64,000 nt of DNA from Channallabes apus (taxonomy: Eukaryota > Chordata > Actinopteri > Siluriformes > Clariidae): NCBI GenBank assembly GCA_030522415.1, contig CM060121.1, positions 9,811,976 to 9,875,975 on the forward strand, read 5' to 3'. Each line of letters opens with the position of its first letter. Within the stretch, counting starts at the first letter, position 1. Below the pieces are notes generated by a model that ran no database searches, was not told the origin of the DNA, and saw only the letters and a program-made list of their open reading frames with translations. The translations under genes and the position numbers were made by a program. Below are positions 32,530 through 44,368 of this stretch, piece after piece.

Positions 32530-35310
32530 AGTTTTATTAACAAATGCAATCTCTCCATCAGATTGTGGGAAATCTTAATTCGTATTCCTTTAGCCCCTTT
32601 TTCAACACTTTTTTTTTTTGACACTTGGGCAGGGCACTATGATAAAAAATGTTTTTTAAATTAATTCTGATGTCTAACCCGATTCTTGTTACTGTAATAA
32701 CACTGTTTGGAGTTGGTTGTCAGTGTTATTGGTAAACAGTGTGATATATTTACCGTGCTCAGTGTATTATGATCCAGTATGTCATGATGAACCTCCACCG
32801 CTGACGTTGTTCCTTTCTCCTTACACAGCATTGTGATTCACAGGTTTTTTTTTTTTTTTAATAAGATGTAATTAAGTAATTTCTTTTTTTTTTATTAAGG
32901 TGTTGATTTAATCCTACTGAATGCCATGATTAAAAGGTACCACTTATATATAACAGCCAAGACATTCACTTTAAAATTCAGCCTAACTTAGGCGTGTGCC
33001 AGTATTACTTTTCTTCTTATCGTTATTAACATGATAATCACCACAATAACTGCCTTAACTTGATGTCAAAACTTGAGTTATCACCCACAAGGTTGTTTGT
33101 GTGTTTGTTGTGTATCTCTGATGACTATCTTTATTTTCATAGTCATCAGTTATGAGTTTGATTCTGTTTGTCTAGCCAGTATGCTTGATCCATGACGTCA
33201 CCAAAACTGACTCTTTTTTTTTTTTTCCTTTTCTTTTTTTTCTTTACTAGTAAAATCCTGCTGGAGATTTCTTAAGAATGAAATCCGATTCACATTTGTA
33301 AATTGACTCCTTTAATACAAATTTCACGTAAGCATTGCCCAGCTCTCACCTGATGCAGATGATGTGTGTGTGTGTGTGTGTTTTGCTCATCTCAGTCTTC
33401 CTTAATATGTTTGTTCAGTAGTGCTGTTTTTCTCCTCAATTCTCTGGGCGAACAATAAATGGTCATTCATGTGTGTACACCCTCATGTGTGTACACTCAT
33501 ACACCCTCCGAACAACGTGTAAAGACTTAAGAGATGCGGCTGAGTGATAGTTCTGTCCTTCATTGCCGGTTAGAGGGTTAAACCAAGAAACGCACTAATC
33601 GCACTCTGCTCAGGTGTGTGTGTGTGCGCCGTCCTGTAAAAAGGCTGCCTCCTGCCAAACTAACAGCGATGATATTTAGATTAGTATGCAATAAAGGTAA
33701 ACAGATACATAACATATCCAGATTAGTCTGCGTAAATCCGTTGCTTCTCTGCTTGGTTAGTGATCGATAATGTCATTTCACTTGTTTAGTGTAAACACGG
33801 AGGCTATGATCTAACCACAACACCTCTAAAGGACACAGTATTACTTTCTCTGTGAGCTCAGTGTTTGTGTGATAGCTTCTTTCTTCTGAAGGGTTCAAAC
33901 TGCTTGGCTCAGCGGTTACTTTAGGTAATGTCTGATTTCCGTTGTTGAAGATTTAAGTTTTAAGGGCTGAATTGTTTTAATTATTTTGTGAAGTTGTGCT
34001 GAAATACCTAGTTTGGTTGAGCCTTGTGTGTATTCCATCAAAGTCTCACAACACAGCTAAACGACATACATAGACGATAGGCTGACTTTTTGCTTCCTCG
34101 GAGTGCAGACTAATCAGACGTCTCGACTCCTTCCGGGAAAATCTAAACACAGTCGTCCGTGAATGAATTGCTAATGTCTATTGCGCTTGCTCTGCCTTCG
34201 AATAGACAGTTAAGGTTTCAGTGTCTAAGCTTTTTTGTGTGTGAATGTGTAATGTTGCAGCATTAATCTGAGATTAGATCACGATCGGTAAACAGATGGT
34301 GTATCGAGAGCAAGCATGTGCCACTGAGTAGACGGTGCAATAACTGCCATGCTTGCCCACATGGTTTACATCATTACATCAATATTGTAATAAGACACGA
34401 GTATGTGTATGACTGTTGCGTCTTCCATGCTGCAGCAATAACGGAAATAAAGCTTCTTAACATTTCAGGTGTTAAAACATCCCTTGCTGTTTTTGTCCTC
34501 ATATGCAACATTAAAACCTATGGAAAAAGATATTTTATGGTATCTCAATTGAGGAATGATTTCATATTAAAAACAGACATTTGAGTGATTATGGGCCAAT
34601 GCCTAGAAGAGAGCCTGGGGTTAAAATTAGTTTTGGAAATTATATTTGCTGCTAACTGAACATGCCTCTTTTTTTTTTTTTTTTTTTTCTTTTCTTTTTT
34701 CATGCGTTACCTGTGAAATGCCTTTGTACTCTCGATATTCTAAAGTGCGTGATTGTAAAATTTCAGCTTCTTAAAAAGCTACTGTGTACCCATCATAATG
34801 CGCAAACCTTACCTAGTGCCCATGTTTGTTACACTGAGTGTCATGGCAGTGGATCTTGATGCTAACGCTGTATTCAACACACAAACGCACTACTGTAATT
34901 TACTTGCATCTCACTGTGCCCAAGTGCGTGTGTGTTTAGGTGTTCAAAACTTCCACCGAAGTCTTAATGTCATGGTTATTATGCAAATGTGCTGCAGTTT
35001 GTCTGAATGTCTTATCAACAATCTGGGTTGGGTAGGAAAGAAAAAAAAGGACTAAGACAGTCAACAGATTTCCCCAAATGAATCCTGAATGTTGATTTAA
35101 GTAGATTCATGCAACCTGCACAGAAGACTAAATCTAATTTAGTGCCTTTTCTTTTGTACTTTTGTATGTAAATGTTTTAAACATAACGTTTCCTGACTCA
35201 TGTTGCTGTAATCCTACTAAACAACGGTGACCCTGAGCTTCATGTACAGTTTTAATAATCTCTGCTTCCTCACTCCTTTTCAGCCTGTCAATAAACTACA
35301 TCCCAACATC

Positions 35311-36105
35311 AGATACATTGTTTACATGCTCTGATTTATTCTAGTTTAGGGATGATTTGCTCTTTTTTTTTTTTTTATACCACATACCATGTTAAAGATG
35401 CAAGACGTATCTAGTGATATGTGACTACAGTTCTGAGATAAAGTCCCCCTCCTTTCCTCATATTTTGCCTAAAAAAGACCAGATTCTCAGAGTTTTTAAT
35501 GTAATCTTTGATATAATCTTTTTTCATATTTTATAGAGTCTTTAATATCTGAATAGTTTTCCAAAACCCTTTCGCTCTCATTTTCAGTCAAGTTCCTGTA
35601 CCTGACCAATTTCAATGTTTTTTGTTTGTTAAGCCACACAGTGAACTATGAATCTTTCAAGTATAAACAACTTAAGGCATGAACCAGTAAGAAACAGGTG
35701 CAGGTTATGAGGCTGGTGATTAGTATACTGGTGATGCTGAATGCTGGGCGGTTGGAACAGACGAGAGAGGAAATTAAGTAAATGAACCACCAATCTTTAT
35801 CTTTTATCTTGAGTTGTATCTTTAGGGAATTTCCAGTGTGTCGTAGGAAACTATTTGTTCCCAATGTGTTAATTTAAGATACATAATTAGATTTAATTTA
35901 ATATGAAGACATGAGGGGTAGCTCAAGGCTGTTGCACGATACTGTACATAAGTGTAGATTATATATATAATGAACTGAATTTATACAGAAAGCATTTCAG
36001 CTGTGAGTACATTACCTAACTTTTCGGAGACATTTCTCTTACCAGCTTAGCATATCCAGATTCAGTTGTTTAATCCTATTCTTGCCAGTGATTCAATCCT
36101 ATTCA
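35311..36105. other. Interval without recognised features
   Basis: AT-rich sequence with no gene, RNA or repeat family that I could identify. Confidence 0.5.
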
Positions 36106-37445
36106 TGCCTCTTCCAACATGACAATGCATGTGTGCACAAAAGGCCATGAAGACATGGTTTTCCAAGACTGAAGTAGAAGCAGAGGTGGAAAGTAACAAA
36201 TTACATTTACTCGCGTTACTGTAATTGAGTAGCTTTTTTGTGTATTTCTACTTTTTAAAGTAGTTTTAAAAATCTGTAATTTTACTTTTACTTAAGTACG
36301 TTTTGTTTGAAGTATTGTAATTCGCTACATTTTAAATCATATTCACTACTGAGTAAAGAATGAATGAAAATGCTAAAATAATAAAAATATTATGCTTTGT
36401 ATAAATGCTCCGTTGCGCCGCGTGTGTATCATGTCCTGGTCGCGCGCCGCTCCAGACTCCACTCCAGGTTTTCTGACATCGGCAGCTACCTGAACTTCCA
36501 CACGGTCGCTTCCGCCCTGAGAGTGACGTCATCGACTAGCGCGACCATATATAAACCGGAGAGAGACGCGGGAAAGATGAAAGAGGTTGTGATTTTGCCG
36601 TTTGACATTTCGTTGTGTATTCTGGTTTTGACTTTTTGCCTCCAATTGACTTTGATTATTGCTTTGTCCCTTTGGTTTGGTTGGTCTTTGTATATATTTG
36701 TAGATAATTTCATTGTTTTTGGTTTAGGGAGTCCGGGAAGGTACCTGTATTTTTGTTTGTGTGGGTTTTTTTTTTTTTTTTTGCAGATAATCTAGCTACT
36801 AAATATAAATACCATTTTGTTAATTATTTTGGCCTGGGTCCATCCTGAATCTGATCCTCCTCCTGTTGTGTGTGTGTGTATTTATTTTTGTATATACAAA
36901 CCTCATTATTTAATCAGTTAATGATTGGATCTAGTTCTTTCTGCCATATGCCACCATTTCCATACAGTTTAAAATAGAACCCTAAACCATTCTTTTGCTG
37001 TATGACCCTAGACTGGGACGTAACACCATGTTTAAGTGACCACTTTGATTTTCAAGCACAAGAAAGACAACAGCTTTATTATGCAAAGGTGTTCCTTCAG
37101 TTAAAAACCACTAGTTTGAGATTTATATCTGCTCATCGTTTTTGAACTACGCTAGAATGCCTCATCCCACCCCGCTGTTAAAAAAATAAAAAAGTAACTC
37201 GGTAACTTTTACTCTGAGTAAATTTTTTAATGAGCTACTTTTTACTTTTACTTGAGTAGATTTTTGTAATGGTAACTTTACTTGTACTTAAGTAAAATTT
37301 CACTGAAGTAACAGTACTTGTACTTGAGTACAAAATTTTATTACTCTTTCCACCTCTGAGTAGAAGAACTGAATTGGCTTACACAGACCCCAGACCTCAA
37401 ATACACTTAACACCTTTTGGATGAACTGGAGTGTGCTGTAATCTG
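36106..37445 (+). mobile_element. Tc1-like repeat split by a hAT insertion
   Basis: The halves 36106-36180 and 37367-37445 join to match an uninterrupted copy at 38311-38440 (GCCTCTTCCAACATG, then CCAAGACTGAAGTAGAAG, then AACTGRATTGGCTTACACAG). The joined sequence resembles the catalytic C-terminal part of a Tc1-type transposase gene with stops. The intervening 1.18 kb is the hAT element. Confidence 0.7.
36181..37358. mobile_element. Non-autonomous hAT element with perfect target duplication
   Basis: Ends are CAGAGGTGGAAAGTAAC and TACTCTTTCCACCTCTG, partly inverted copies. The octamer AGTAGAAG flanks both sides (36173-36180 and 37359-37366), the 8-bp duplication of hAT elements. Near each end there are AAGTA/ACTTTTACTT-type subterminal repeats. 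An open frame near 36397-36795 has no transposase motif. A fragment of the same family is at about 56699-56857. Confidence 0.85.
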
Positions 37446-38310
37446 ATTAAGGTGGCCATCTGAAAAACTTGGGAAAAAAGTCTTGATTTTAAATTAATCC
37501 TCCTTGTCCTAACCCAGACTAGTATCTTCAACCCTAATGATGATGCCACCCTTACCATGGTTCATTGTGAAAATGGTGTTCTTGGGCTCATGAGCAGTAT
37601 GGGGATTCTGCCAAATGTAGTGCTCTATGCAAAAAGTTTAATTGCCCTGCAAAATAGTCCTTACTTCAGATGGGTCAAACAAAGTTTCATTTGATGAGGT
37701 CTAGGCTCAGCAAAGTAATAAATATAATACATGGTAATAAAATTAAGTCAACTGATGACCTGAGTGCACTGACTGACCATATTATCACATCCGTAGTGTT
37801 CTTTCTTTCCTGATTGAAGAGGAATATTGTTGATATTGTGTAATACCGGCTACCACAGTGTGTGCTGTAATCAAAGCTAAATAAGAGGAATGAAACCTTG
37901 GCCAGGCCGTGTTCTTTCATTTCCAGACTGGCACTAGAGAATATATTTTACCCTATTATGTGGAGATGTGTGAGTTCAAGTGACTGCGAAATTAGCCATG
38001 GTTTAAGAGACAATACCTGCTTTCTCATATCAAACATGCTGTAGCAGCAGCAGCCAATCATGGGAGTCTTTGCGACCATTCACATCAAGGAAGAACCATG
38101 CGATAGCCCTCATCCTATGCTGATTGACAAGGGATGGCCCTAGATGGGAATAATCAATGGCTAAAACAGGAGAAAAACAATTCAATCCAAAAATTCATCT
38201 CCACATATACATGAACTGTTGCCATAAAATTGCAACCACACAAGTGTATACAAAGTATACAGTATATGCTGTAACATTGCAGTTTTCCTTCAATATAACT
38301 AAAGAGCTCA

Positions 38311-38620
38311 TGCCTCTTCCAACATGGCAATGCATGTGTGCACAAAAGGCCAAAATGGTTTTCCAAGACTGAAGTAGAAGAACTGGATTGGCTTACACAG
38401 ACCCTAGACCTCAAATCCACTTAGCACCTTTGGGATGAACTGGAATGCTGAATGCAGCCCTGCTAGCTCTTCTGGCTAAATGAGCACAAATCCCCATATC
38501 AATGCTCTGAAATCTATCAAAACACCTTCAAAAACAGTGGAGAATGAGAAGCTGGAATGGGAAGCTCAAAAAGCACCATATGTTTTGGTCATGTGTCTAC
38601 AAACCTTTCCCCATCAAGTG
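38311..38620 (+). mobile_element. Tc1-like transposon relic, uninterrupted copy
   Basis: This is the undisturbed counterpart of the split repeat at 36106. Conceptual reading with stops recalls the end of a Tc1 transposase (a DLNPI-LWDELE-like run near 38405-38440). Ends were not mapped. Confidence 0.5.
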
Positions 38621-38929
38621 TATGTTCTGTAAAAAAATAATACAGGTGTATCTATACTGAGATCATGTAAGATCCATACCAGTCTACTCTGTTCTATCCA
38701 TTGTGTGACTACTGGAGTGTGTATTGCACCTGAACTACAGTATATAAGATGTTTAACGACAAGAGGTATGATCTCAAAATCATATTTTGTTTTTTATTTG
38801 TAAGTATTTTGTCAAACTAAATTATTCTCATAAGTGTTATTGGCATTTATTTTTGTAGATTTATGCCATATATACATCAGGCACTTCATTAGGAACACAA
38901 GTGCACCTGGTCACGTGGCAGCAGCAAGG

Positions 38930-39530
38930 TATAAAGGAATGTACGAGGGGCATTTAAGTCATCATAAATGAAGGCATAAACCGATTGACATTTACAGAAG
39001 ACTTTTAACTGCTGTAAAACATTGGAATGGTCCAAATATTTTAAACAAGGCCATACATCCATGAATGACAATTATGGCTGAGTTGGATTGAAGCCTCCTG
39101 CACTCATTCTGCAAGCGAAACACCTGATTCTTGAAAATTGACTTGACGGCAACTTGAGAAGACACATAATTTGTGGGAAGTGTACAGACAATCATTTACG
39201 AACACCGCTTGCACATTACAGGAAATCGCCTGGAAGTTATTGCCACATCCGCCAGACAGTCCTGACCTTGCTCACAGACTTTTCCAGATGTTTGCATAAT
39301 TAAAGGAGTTCCTGGGAGGCCTGCTTTTCAAATGTGAACAGTGAACAGGCAGTCGGATCATGGCTTCGGCATACTGAGAAAACTTTCTTCTTTGATGGTA
39401 TCCAAGCACTAGTGAAACGCTGGGATAAGTGCTTTAGTGTAACAGGGGATTAAACAGAGAAATAAAGGTCGTTTTTACTTAAATATCCGTGCTCTGTTAT
39501 CGCGTACAATAAGTCTCAGTTTGACTTGAA
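38930..39530 (+). pseudogene. Mariner-like transposase relic
   Basis: Plus-strand frames, broken by stops, encode SYCHIRQTVLTLL and later FFFDGIQALVKRWDKC, the latter like the C-terminal part of mariner transposases (F-DGI--LV-RW-KC). Related relics lie near 11205 and 41640. Not functional. Confidence 0.55.
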
Positions 39531-39540
39531 CATACAATTA

Positions 39541-39872
39541 GTGTCTATACCATTTTATCCTGTGTACAGGGTCATGAGGGGCCTGAAGCCTATCCCAGGA
39601 GACTTGGGGCACGAGGCGGGGTACACCAAGGACAGGGTGCCAATCCATTGCAGGGCACACACACATACACACTACAGACAATCTGGGAATGTCAGTTAGG
39701 CTAATCTGCATGTCTTTGGACTTCAGGGGGGAAACGGAGTACCTGGAAGAAACCCATCAAGGACAGGGAGAACACACACACACATACACACACACAGACC
39801 TGAGGTGGGAATCGAACCCGGGTTCTGGAGGTGCAAGGCGAGGGGGTGCTAACACACACTGGCACCACCATA
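39541..39872 (-). mobile_element. tRNA-derived SINE, older copy
   Basis: Minus-strand copy of the 4592-type SINE, with TATCCCAGGAGACTTGGGGC, GCAGGTT-like and B-box (GAATCGAACCCGGGTT) parts, and expanded CA runs in two places. No clear target duplication. Confidence 0.7.
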
Positions 39873-39928
39873 GCTTCTGATCACATTATATATCAGAATA
39901 GTTATATATATAAGAATAGTTTGGCTTA

Positions 39929-40502
39929 TTCCTCTTTTCCACTGCATAGTACGGCACGACACGGTTCAGTTCAGCTCACTTCGGTTCGGCTCGGTTTGCG
40001 CTTCCACTGCAGTTTAGTAACGCTTTAGCGTGGGCGGGATTACTCACGTGTCGTTTAGTCGCGGCGCCGCTACTGCAGTGACATCATCGTAAACGCGCCA
40101 CAAACAAACACACAACAATGGAGCATATCGACGGCATGGTGTTCTTCATTCTCGGTATGTGGATGTTTTTAACAGCGAGACGAACGAGTTTGTTTCAAAA
40201 GAGACCGACGGTTAATACCAAAAGGTGCGTGCGATCCTTCTCTGGCTGTTTCTAAATATAGCGGTTCTGTTGTGTCTCGTGTCGCAAGCTGAGTGACGCA
40301 GTAATGACGATTTTCTCCGGCCAATCAGTGACCAGCAGAGTTTCCACGTCACGTTTTGGTAACGGTTCGGCGCGCTTGGATCCTCGGCTGAGGTGGTACT
40401 AAAAAAAGGACCAGGTACCAGGTACTGTTCCCAGTGGAAAACCCCCCAAAAGTGAGTAGAACTGAACCGTGTCGTGCCGTACTATGCAGTGGAAAAGCGC
40501 CA
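39929..40502. mobile_element. Harbinger-like non-autonomous element
   Basis: Long inverted termini (CTTTTCCACTGCATAGTACG on the left, its complement on the right, continuing through GGCACGACACGGTTCAG) are flanked by TTA on both sides (39926-39928, 40503-40505), the 3-bp target of PIF/Harbinger elements. Its 574 bp hold no transposase. It is about 0.5 kb from the likely aldh3b1 first exon. Confidence 0.75.
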
Positions 40503-40630
40503 TTAGACACATACCTGATGTTACAGAAGCGGGTAAGTTCAGTATGAAGAGTCATTAATGAAAACTGTCAGCTCTCTCTCTCTCTCTCTCTCGAGATATT
40601 GGACGGAAGGAATGTAAACTACTACAAAAT

Positions 40631-40661
<31 letters not shown>

Positions 40662-40980
40662 CGGCTAAATCCCGACAATTTGTTTATTAGGCATCTACAA
40701 GTTTTCGCAAACTCGACGTGAGCAGTTTTAAATGCAAATATTTTGATTTCCGTTAATATAAATATGCACTTGTTTGTTTAATGCGCGTGATGTTTGATGA
40801 TGATTTTCCAGAATTTTCCAGTTTTTATTTTTTTTAACGGACATGAGATTGTTATTTATTTATTTATTTTTAACCTTTTATGATAATTTTAGTGCTGTTA
40901 CAAAAGCCTTTATTCAGTGTTCAGATGACAAACTTGCTAAACTTGTTTTGTCTTTTTCTCTCTCGGCACTGAAACCCGGA

Positions 40981-41044
40981 AACACCTCCGGACTGAGACA
41001 GACTGAACACTGGTTTCACGGAAGCTCCACAAACTGAGGACCTG
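40981..41044 (+). other. Possible 5' UTR exon of aldh3b1
   Basis: A stretch ending GAGGACCTG is followed by a good donor, GTAAGA, at 41045. The first coding exon opens with an acceptor at 42760 only 11 bases before its ATG, so an upstream untranslated exon must exist; this is the best candidate. Its 5' end is not determined. Confidence 0.4.
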
Positions 41045-41639
41045 GTAAGATTTTACACTAACAGTCGCACGTTTTCCCCCCATGACTTGTTTTTACACCT
41101 TATTTCTTATTGTATCCGCGCGTGTTTCCGGGTTGTGTGTAACTCGGTTCTCCAGCTGAGATGGACGCGGTGTTGTGTGTTATATACAGATAGTTATATA
41201 CAGTATAAAAACACTTGGTTATGAATGGTGTCAAACTCGAGCCTTAATTAATTGCAGTGTCTCTCCCTGGTTTCATCTTCATATGCTCTCCCCCACACAG
41301 AGATGTACCTGTTTTAGAGGTGTACCTGTTTTAGAAAGCTTCATTAGAGCCACTGGTCAGACATGTTTGCACATGAAAGCTGCACCTTCTGTATGGTTAT
41401 GTTTGACTGGATAATTTATATATAGAGATTTTACTTACGGAATAAAAATCCATTTCTAAATTCATGTTTTCTAAAAATTTAATGAAGGTTTTCACTTTTT
41501 GAAAAGGTGTCCCTGGACCTGAGTGTCTTCGGCATAGAAGGATTCAGAAGTCTTGGGTAAAGAGTACATCGATAGGAAGTTAAGAAATGATTACATCATT
41601 TTAGTTCATCTACAAAGTTCACCTTCTGCACCTTTGATT

Positions 41640-42085
41640 GTGCAGAATACCTTTATTTGTCTATACAATCACCTGCTACACTAATACACTTATTTCAGTG
41701 CTTGAATACCATCAAGGTAAAAAGTTTTCTCACATCTGAAACGCTGGCCTCCCAGGAATTCCTTAAATGGCCCAAACATGTTAAATTGGCTTGGAGTGAC
41801 GTCAGGACCGTATGGCAGATGAGGCAATAACTCCCAGCCGAGTGTGCAAATGGTATTGATGAATTATTGTGTGTATGGTTCCCACAGACTGTCCCTTCTC
41901 TTCTGCAAGTTGGCGACAAGTTGTCCATTGATTTTTAAGAATCAGGCTCCCTGAACGTTCATGGTGTGACTGCACTGGGCTCTGAATAATCACTCATGGA
42001 CATATAGCCTTCATGGTTAAGAGTCTCATGAAATTTACATAAAATTACATCACCAGTTCTGGTTTGACATGAACACCTTTCGTAT
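41640..42085 (-). pseudogene. Mariner-like transposase relic in probable aldh3b1 intron 1
   Basis: Minus-strand fragments include NQWTTCRQLAEEKGQSVGTI (a helix-turn-helix-like region), HTIIHQYHLHTRLG and a terminal LGHLRNSWEASVSDVR. They parallel the relic near 11205. Several stops. Confidence 0.55.
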
Positions 42086-42771
42086 GATGATGTGACTTCA
42101 CAAAAGGTTGTGTGTGTAACATAGACGGCAAATTGCTAATTTTTCCCATATAACAATACATTTTGGCACATAATCAAATTTTTCCTGCTTTACTGTAAAT
42201 ACTTTCTGGATATGAAGAAAAAAAACGTTTGAATGAGGTGTTTAACACAAACCTATTTTCTATTCTTGCTGTAGTAGCTAACAATACTCAAGGGTCAACA
42301 GGTAAGGTACATTGTTGAAGGATGTAACTCAGCTATTGATCATTGGCTGAAACTATATAAAGATATTAATTTGTCAATGACAGACAAGGATGTCTGTCAG
42401 TCTGTTAGAGTATGCAATCAGTCATGGCTCTACTGCTAATGTAAAATTATTGCAGGCTAAAGGTTTGGGCCCCTTAGTCTCCAAAGTATTGGTTCTAAAA
42501 CATCCTTCACAATTGTGTGCTTGGGAAAGGAACCACATGTGTGTAATGGTCAGCTGACAGCAACTGTTGGCCTTATGTTGTACTGCAAGTTAATATCAAT
42601 CTAATCGCAGTTAACGTGTCATGGTGTAGCACATGTGTCAATTGGTAAAAGAGCTATACATATAAAATTTAATTGAATTGAATATGGAGTTCACATTTTA
42701 CTGATTTGTAGATCTGTTCCTAATCAGACTTTGTCATCTGCTGGTTTTCTCTTTTTTAAGGTGTGCTTAAA

Positions 42772-44288
42772 ATGGCAAGTCAGAAGCAGGTGATTGAGAG
42801 ACTTCGGGCTGCGTTCCGGTCCAACGTGACTGTTCCCCTTAATTTCCGTCTCACTCAACTGGAGGCTATGCTGTCTTTACTGCAGGATAATGAGGAACAG
42901 ATTGTAGAGGCACTGCATAAAGATCTTACAAAGGTACATACATGTGCATGCAAACCCACCGTGCCTACGCTTTCTAATGCCTACCCTGGTCCTCCATAAC
43001 CACCTCTGATTTTTCTGCAGCCCAAGTTTGAGGCAGTGCTATCAGAAATTGACATGGTGGGCAATGAGATTCGTTATACCATCCGAAACTTGGAAGCCTG
43101 GTTGCAGCCGAGCTATGTGGAAAAAAACTTGGTAAGTAACGTACACTTTTAAGTGCTTCTCCTTTTGTCTTTTTTTTTTTTTTTTTTTCAAAATAAGAGC
43201 AAAACTACAGAAGTCAGCAAATTGTGAAATTGCTTCCCTAATTATTAAACTGGATAGATTCCAAGTGCTATTGCACAGCATTATTACATAAGTGACACCT
43301 CTGTGTTTCTCTCTCTCATTTTATTTTTTTACTTCTATTTTAGGCAACAAAACTAGATGACTGCTTTGTACGCAGAGAACCTTTAGGGGTTGTTCTGATA
43401 ATCGGCGCATGGAACTACCCTCTACAGCTAATTTTAGGACCACTGATTGGTGCTATTGCTGCAGGTACACATACACTCATAGCAAATGACAAGATTTTAA
43501 TATCTTTTTCAAGATGTTGTATAGAATATAAAGGAAAACTCATGTTGAAAATGTTGTCAGTGGAAAATTACATTAGAATGCCTTAATTCTCTTTGGCATA
43601 GATTTGGCAGTGCTGGAAACATTTTATTAGACAATTGGGTCCATATTGATGTGATATCATTACACAGTTTCTGCAGTATTTGCACGAGTACTCATTCCTA
43701 TCTCTGCTGATACTTTTACAGGAAATGTTTATCAAATTTTTTAATCTATCATGTCATTTACTTGCACTACCTCAAATCACTATCTCAGTATATTGTATTG
43801 TGTCATGTTGTTGTCGCGTTCCTCTTGTTTGCATGTCTGCGTTTGTACTTTATGTTCTCTTTTTGTATAGTACTTTTTGTTAATTTATGTTCTCATTTAA
43901 GCTTGTCCTAGCTAGTCAGCTAATTAGATGTCTTCATTAGCTAGTTAGTTTGGTGAATTTATGTATGTTGTATGCATGTAGCTGTGTCTGGGAGGAACGC
44001 TGTTTCGTTTTACTGTGTACTGAACTGTATATGGTTGAAATGACTTGCCTTGACAAAGGAAGCCATTGCGTACTAAAAAGAACATTGCTGCACACCTGAA
44101 ATTTGCAAAAGAGCACATTGACACTCCAGTATTGGCAAAATGTTTTGTGCACTGATGCAATGACTTGAAGACATTGGGGGGAGTCATCCAGTTATTAATA
44201 CCAAGGGTTCACAAACATTTTAAATGTTGAATCATAATTTTTGTGTTATTATTTTAGGCACATTATATTTGTCAATACCCTTAACATG

Positions 44289-44368
<80 letters not shown>

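Larger units (their letters stand above)
30737..35310 (+). other. Probable gna13 3' UTR and downstream sequence
   Basis: No new gene is seen for about 4.6 kb after the stop. AATAAA signals occur at several points, the last at 35290-35295, so a long 3' UTR is plausible but not proven. The region starts with a G-rich stretch (30818-30851) and holds GT arrays (31021-31045, 32462-32524), a C23 tract (31783-31805) and many T runs. Confidence 0.5.

Noticed and set aside
36397..36795. 132-codon frame with hydrophobic stretches inside the hAT
   Set aside because: Low-complexity T-rich end, no transposase motif; treated as non-coding interior of the element.
42763..42771. Three-codon extension before the aldh3b1 ATG
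   Set aside because: It begins with GTG two bases after the splice acceptor; the real start is the ATG at 42772.
44291..44363. CRISPR-like or other regular array
   Set aside because: It is a plain TA microsatellite; no repeat-spacer structure exists anywhere in the window, as expected for a fish genome.
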